A stretch of DNA of 64,000 nt from CAZODA01 sp964578485. Lineage in GTDB: Bacteria > Bacteroidota > Bacteroidia > Bacteroidales > Marinilabiliaceae. Shown one piece after another: positions 60,767 through 64,000 of this stretch. The notes below the pieces were generated by a model, which was given only the letters and a program-made list of their open reading frames with translations, did no database searches and was not told the DNA's origin. Position numbers and translations under genes: made by a program. Location: contig CAZODA010000003.1 of assembly GCA_964578485.1 (NCBI GenBank), forward strand, positions 62,001-126,000, written 5' to 3'. Position 1 is the stretch's first letter. Each line of letters starts with the position of its first letter.

Positions 60767-62161
60767 ATGCAATACGATTTATTAATTATCGGTAGTGGAC
60801 CGGGTGGTTATGTTGCTGCCATTCGTGCCTCTCAACTTGGGATTAAATCAGCTATTATTGAGCGCGCCGAATTAGGTGGTGTTTGTTTAAATTGGGGATG
60901 TATCCCTACAAAAGCGTTACTCAGGAGTGCTGAAGTTTTTGAATACTTAAATAATGCTTCTGATTATGGGATTACTCTTGACGGTAGTGTAAAACCTGAT
61001 TTCAATGCCATAGTTAAGCGAAGTCGTGATGTTGCAGATGGCATGAACAAAGGAGTTCAGTATTTACTTAAAAAGAACAAAATTGACGTTATCGAAGGCA
61101 CCGGCAAGCTAACATCGGACAAAAAAGTTTTGGTCACCAACAGTAAAAATGAAACAACAACTTATGAAGCCAATCATATAATATTAGCAACAGGAGCTCG
61201 CAGTCGTGAGTTACCCGGTTTAAAAATTGATGGTAAAAAGATAATTGGTTATCGTGAAGCTCTTAATTTAGATAAGCAACCTGAATCTATGGTTGTAGTA
61301 GGTTCCGGGGCTATTGGCAGCGAGTTTGCATATTTTTACAATGCTATCGGCACAAAAATCACCCTTGTAGAGTACATGGACAATATAGTACCTCTTGAAG
61401 ATGAAGAGGTTTCAAAACAGTTGGCCCGTTCATTTAAAAAGTTGGGTATAGATGTCAAAACAAGTTCGGAGGTAAAATCGGCTGACACTACGGGAAAGAA
61501 AATTAAAGTAAGTATCAGTAACAAAAAGGGCAAGGAAGAAACTGTTGAAGCCGACATAGTTCTTTCAGCTGTGGGTATTACTCCAAATATTGAAGATTTA
61601 GGTTTAGAAGATGTTGGTATTGAAGTAGAGAATGGAAAGATAAAAGTTGACTCATATTATGAGACATCTGTTAAGGGTATTTATGCCATTGGAGACATTG
61701 TTGCCGGTCAAGCCTTAGCGCATGTAGCCTCTGCTGAGGGAGTTATATGCGTAGAAAAAATCGCAGGCAAACATCCTGTGCCTTTAGATTACAAAAACAT
61801 TCCGGGTTGTACTTATACCAGTCCTGAGGTTGCATCAGTAGGTCTTACCGAAAAGGCAGCAAAAGAAGCGGGTTACGAGATCCGTGTTGGCAAATTTCCT
61901 TTTACCGCTTCAGGCAAGGCAAGTGCTGCAGGTCAAAAGGAGGGTTTTGTAAAATTAATTTTTGATGCTAAGTATGGTGAATTGCTTGGTGGTCATCTCA
62001 TTGGTGCCAATGTAACAGAAATGATTGCAGGTTTGGTATCTGCCAGAAAGCTTGAAACAACGGGTCAAGAATTAATAAAGACTGTTCATCCTCATCCCAC
62101 CATGTCTGAAGCAATTATGGAAGCAGCAGCTGCTGCTTATGATGAGGTAATACATCTATAG
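60767..62161 (+). CDS. lpdA: Dihydrolipoyl dehydrogenase (second copy)
   Basis: This 464-residue flavoprotein has the FAD site LLIIGSGPGGYVAAIRASQL, the redox disulfide GGVCLNWGCIPTKALL, the NAD site MVVVGSGAIGSEFAYFY and the C-terminal HPHPTMSEAIMEAA with the catalytic His-Glu. It provides E3 activity for 2-oxoacid dehydrogenases or the glycine cleavage system. It stands alone, so it probably serves several complexes, in contrast to the operon copy at 19326, which shares motifs but differs in sequence. Confidence 0.95.
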   Translation: MQYDLLIIGSGPGGYVAAIRASQLGIKSAIIERAELGGVCLNWGCIPTKALLRSAEVFEYLNNASDYGITLDGSVKPDFNAIVKRSRDVADGMNKGVQYLLKKNKIDVIEGTGKLTSDKKVLVTNSKNETTTYEANHIILATGARSRELPGLKIDGKKIIGYREALNLDKQPESMVVVGSGAIGSEFAYFYNAIGTKITLVEYMDNIVPLEDEEVSKQLARSFKKLGIDVKTSSEVKSADTTGKKIKVSISNKKGKEETVEADIVLSAVGITPNIEDLGLEDVGIEVENGKIKVDSYYETSVKGIYAIGDIVAGQALAHVASAEGVICVEKIAGKHPVPLDYKNIPGCTYTSPEVASVGLTEKAAKEAGYEIRVGKFPFTASGKASAAGQKEGFVKLIFDAKYGELLGGHLIGANVTEMIAGLVSARKLETTGQELIKTVHPHPTMSEAIMEAAAAAYDEVIHL

Positions 62162-62249
62162 GCATATTTTATAAAAAAGTAAAGCTTATTGATTCTTACA
62201 ACAATAATATTTAAAGGGTTTCGTTTTTCCCAAAGAAGAAAGGAGTTTG

Positions 62250-62257
62250 TATCTTTG
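62250..62257 (+). promoter_or_regulatory. -7 promoter element very close to the OmpA/PD40 lipoprotein start
   Basis: TATCTTTG is a full TAnnTTTG match only 5 bases before the ATG at 62263. Since transcription usually starts about 7 bases past the element, the mRNA would have almost no leader. Confidence 0.55.
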
Positions 62258-62262
62258 CGAAT

Positions 62263-64000
62263 ATGAGGCGAAATTTTTCATTTATTATAATACCTTTTAT
62301 CATAGTATTATTTTCCCTTTTAGCTTGTTCTTCTTCAAATCCTCTTGGAAAAGGATTGGATTTATATGAAACAGGCGAATATGAAAAGGCGATAGTATCT
62401 CTTGAAAGGACTTATAAACGTGTAAGGAATCGTTATTACCGGGGTGAGATTTCATTTTATCTTGCTCAATCTTATAGTAAAATCAATCAGCCACGTCGTG
62501 CTGCTGCACTTTACGGCAGGGCTTTAAACTTTGGTTATTCTGATCGTGATACTGAACTATATCAGGCACAGCAACTACATAAAATTGGGAATTATGAGGA
62601 AGCAATAGAGCATTACAACAATTATTTGGAGAAAGTCAGTGATAATGTTTTAGCTTGGAATGGTTTATCTGCTTCAAAAAAGGCACTTGAGGAGGCAGAA
62701 GTAACAACAGCTTACAAAGTAAATCCTTTGAGAGCTGTTAATTCGCGCAACAGTGACTATTCACCCTATATTGCAGCAGATGATCTCGGCATGATATTTT
62801 TTTCTTCCATGCGTCCTCAAACCGGTCGTCGTCCAAAGGTCAGTCGCATAACAGGTCAGGGACCTTCACAAATATACACATCTATACAGGATTCACGTGG
62901 TGACTGGCTTGAACCGGAAGTTCTTTTTGAAATGGATGCAGCAGACTCCCATGAAGATGGTACTATAACTATTACCGGAGATGGTAATACTGCTTATTTC
63001 ACTCGTTGCAGTTATGATGGTGAAGAAATAAGGGGAACAAAAATATGGACCAGTCGTCGTGCCGGTGGCAACTGGAGTGAGCCTTCACCTGTTGATTTAG
63101 GTGTTGACAGTTTAATTTATGCTCATCCTGCCGTTAGCTCCGAGGGTAATATTTTATATTTCGTATCTGATCGTCCCGGTGGTTTTGGAGGTTTAGACCT
63201 ATGGAAATCAGAAAGCTTAGGTGATGGCTGGAGTACTCCGGTAAATTTAGGTCCCGATATTAACACTCCGGGTGATGAGATGTTTCCATATTATCGTGAG
63301 GATGGAACACTTTATTTTAGTTCAAATGGTTTGCCCGGATATGGAGGTCTTGATATATTCAAGGCTGTAAAAGTACAAAATGAAGACAGTGATGCGGATG
63401 AAAGATGGGAAGTAAGTAATTTGGGTCGTCCTATTAATTCTTCATCGGATGATTTTGGTATTACTTTCCTCGGCGGAAGAGAAAGTGGTTATTTTTCCAG
63501 TTCTCGTGATAATGCAAGGGGCTATGATAATATATATTCATTTACACTCCCTTCAATAAATGTTGTTGTTTCAGGGAAAATTGCTTTATCCGACAAGGAA
63601 AGTATAACTGAAGATACAAAGGTACGCATTATAGGTACCGACGGTACAAATCTGAGAGTAAACATTGAATCATCAGGAGCTTTTAACATCATGCTTAGCC
63701 CTGATAATGAATACGCTATATTAGCATCTGCACCCGGATATTTAAACCATCGTGAAAGGATCAACACTCACGGTTTAAGTGAAAATCATCAATACAATTT
63801 AAATATAGAGCTTAGCAGTGCCAGTCGCCCTCTAATATTTGAGAATCTTCAATTTGCAAGCGGGTCGTCCGACTTATCTTCATCCTCACTTCAAGAGTTA
63901 GATCGTCTTGCCGATATGCTAAAAGCCAATCCATTAGTACGCATAGACATAACAGCACATACCGATTCACGTGGCAATTATACAGATCTGCTTGTTTTAT
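62263..64000 (+). CDS. PorE-like lipoprotein: TPR, PD40 propeller, CRD and OmpA domains; 3' end outside window
   Basis: Translation from the ATG at 62263 stays open to the right edge (about 579 residues). The lipobox is LLACSSS (Cys about 22). Residues 25-145 form TPRs (LYETGEYEKAIVSLERTYKR, YGRALNFGYS). Then come PD40/WD40-type propeller repeats (YIAADDLGMIFFSSMRPQTG, ILYFVSDRPGGFGGLDLWKS, TLYFSSNGLPGYGGLDIFKA), a carboxypeptidase-like beta domain (VVVSGKIALSDKE) and the start of an OmpA peptidoglycan domain (LIFENLQFASGSSDLSSSSL, ITAHTDSRGNYTD). This order is that of PorE of the type IX secretion system, though paralogues with other roles are common, so the name is not assigned. Confidence 0.88.
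   Translation, partial: MRRNFSFIIIPFIIVLFSLLACSSSNPLGKGLDLYETGEYEKAIVSLERTYKRVRNRYYRGEISFYLAQSYSKINQPRRAAALYGRALNFGYSDRDTELYQAQQLHKIGNYEEAIEHYNNYLEKVSDNVLAWNGLSASKKALEEAEVTTAYKVNPLRAVNSRNSDYSPYIAADDLGMIFFSSMRPQTGRRPKVSRITGQGPSQIYTSIQDSRGDWLEPEVLFEMDAADSHEDGTITITGDGNTAYFTRCSYDGEEIRGTKIWTSRRAGGNWSEPSPVDLGVDSLIYAHPAVSSEGNILYFVSDRPGGFGGLDLWKSESLGDGWSTPVNLGPDINTPGDEMFPYYREDGTLYFSSNGLPGYGGLDIFKAVKVQNEDSDADERWEVSNLGRPINSSSDDFGITFLGGRESGYFSSSRDNARGYDNIYSFTLPSINVVVSGKIALSDKESITEDTKVRIIGTDGTNLRVNIESSGAFNIMLSPDNEYAILASAPGYLNHRERINTHGLSENHQYNLNIELSSASRPLIFENLQFASGSSDLSSSSLQELDRLADMLKANPLVRIDITAHTDSRGNYTDLLVL

Noticed and set aside
1..64000. tRNA or rRNA genes and insertion sequences
   Set aside because: No cloverleaf with CCA end, rRNA stretch, or transposase motif was found on reading both strands; a tRNAscan or HMM search would confirm.

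Overview
The window comes from a member of the Bacteroidota. Support for this: SusC-type plug domain and STN domain, lipoproteins with a Cys after the signal peptide, DUF4294 and DUF4412 proteins, an OmpA/PD40 lipoprotein of the PorE type, AT-rich DNA, and promoters matching the phylum's TTTG-N20-TAnnTTTG pattern. It looks like a pectin- and sugar-degrading, probably environmental or anaerobic species. A genus cannot be fixed from sequence alone.

Layout. (1) 1-12.1 kb, minus strand: a GH2 glycosidase (cut by the window edge), an STN-fused alpha/beta esterase and a PL1 pectate lyase, then an operon of Fe-alcohol dehydrogenase, DapA-family lyase, PdxA2-like dehydrogenase, DUF1537 kinase and SSS symporter, headed by a LacI regulator. 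Three matching LacI-type operators sit before pectate lyase, before the alcohol dehydrogenase and before lacI itself, which ties polysaccharide cleavage to sugar-acid catabolism. (2) 12.3-22.1 kb, minus: a tight six-gene operon encoding a complete 2-oxoacid dehydrogenase (E2, E3, fused E1), a PHP-domain protein, a class II aldolase/short-chain dehydrogenase fusion and a SorE-like dehydrogenase. Its promoter is covered by a perfect 40-bp palindrome. (3) 22.2-36.8 kb: GH43 arabinanase, a TPR protein, M28 peptidase, a CoA-disulfide-reductase/rhodanese protein, a GH13-like protein that has lost every catalytic residue, a TPR/OmpA lipoprotein, an S9 peptidase, and housekeeping pnp and rpsO.

(4) 37-46 kb: L-fucose locus (AraC regulator, fucI, fucK, fucU, fucP) split by an oppositely oriented AbiE-type nucleotidyltransferase/antitoxin pair with a symmetrical four-site operator. 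(5) 45.5-52.6 kb: accessory zone with a plug-only protein, a DprA-like protein paired with a RecQ-type helicase fused to a phosphoribosyltransferase (a candidate defence module), a lipoprotein, a tiny secreted peptide, and about 2 kb of non-coding DNA made of near-identical 710-bp direct repeats full of palindromes. (6) 52.6-56 kb: GH28 polygalacturonase and GH43, again pectin-directed. (7) 56-64 kb: DUF4294 protein, sucC, a SpoU methyltransferase, a DUF4412 protein, a second lipoamide dehydrogenase, and a PorE-like TPR/PD40/OmpA lipoprotein cut by the right edge.

Together the genes suggest a cell that cuts pectin outside or in the periplasm (PL1, GH28, GH43, GH2, esterase) and feeds sugars and sugar acids into dedicated operons. 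No tRNA, rRNA, CRISPR array or recognisable transposase was seen.
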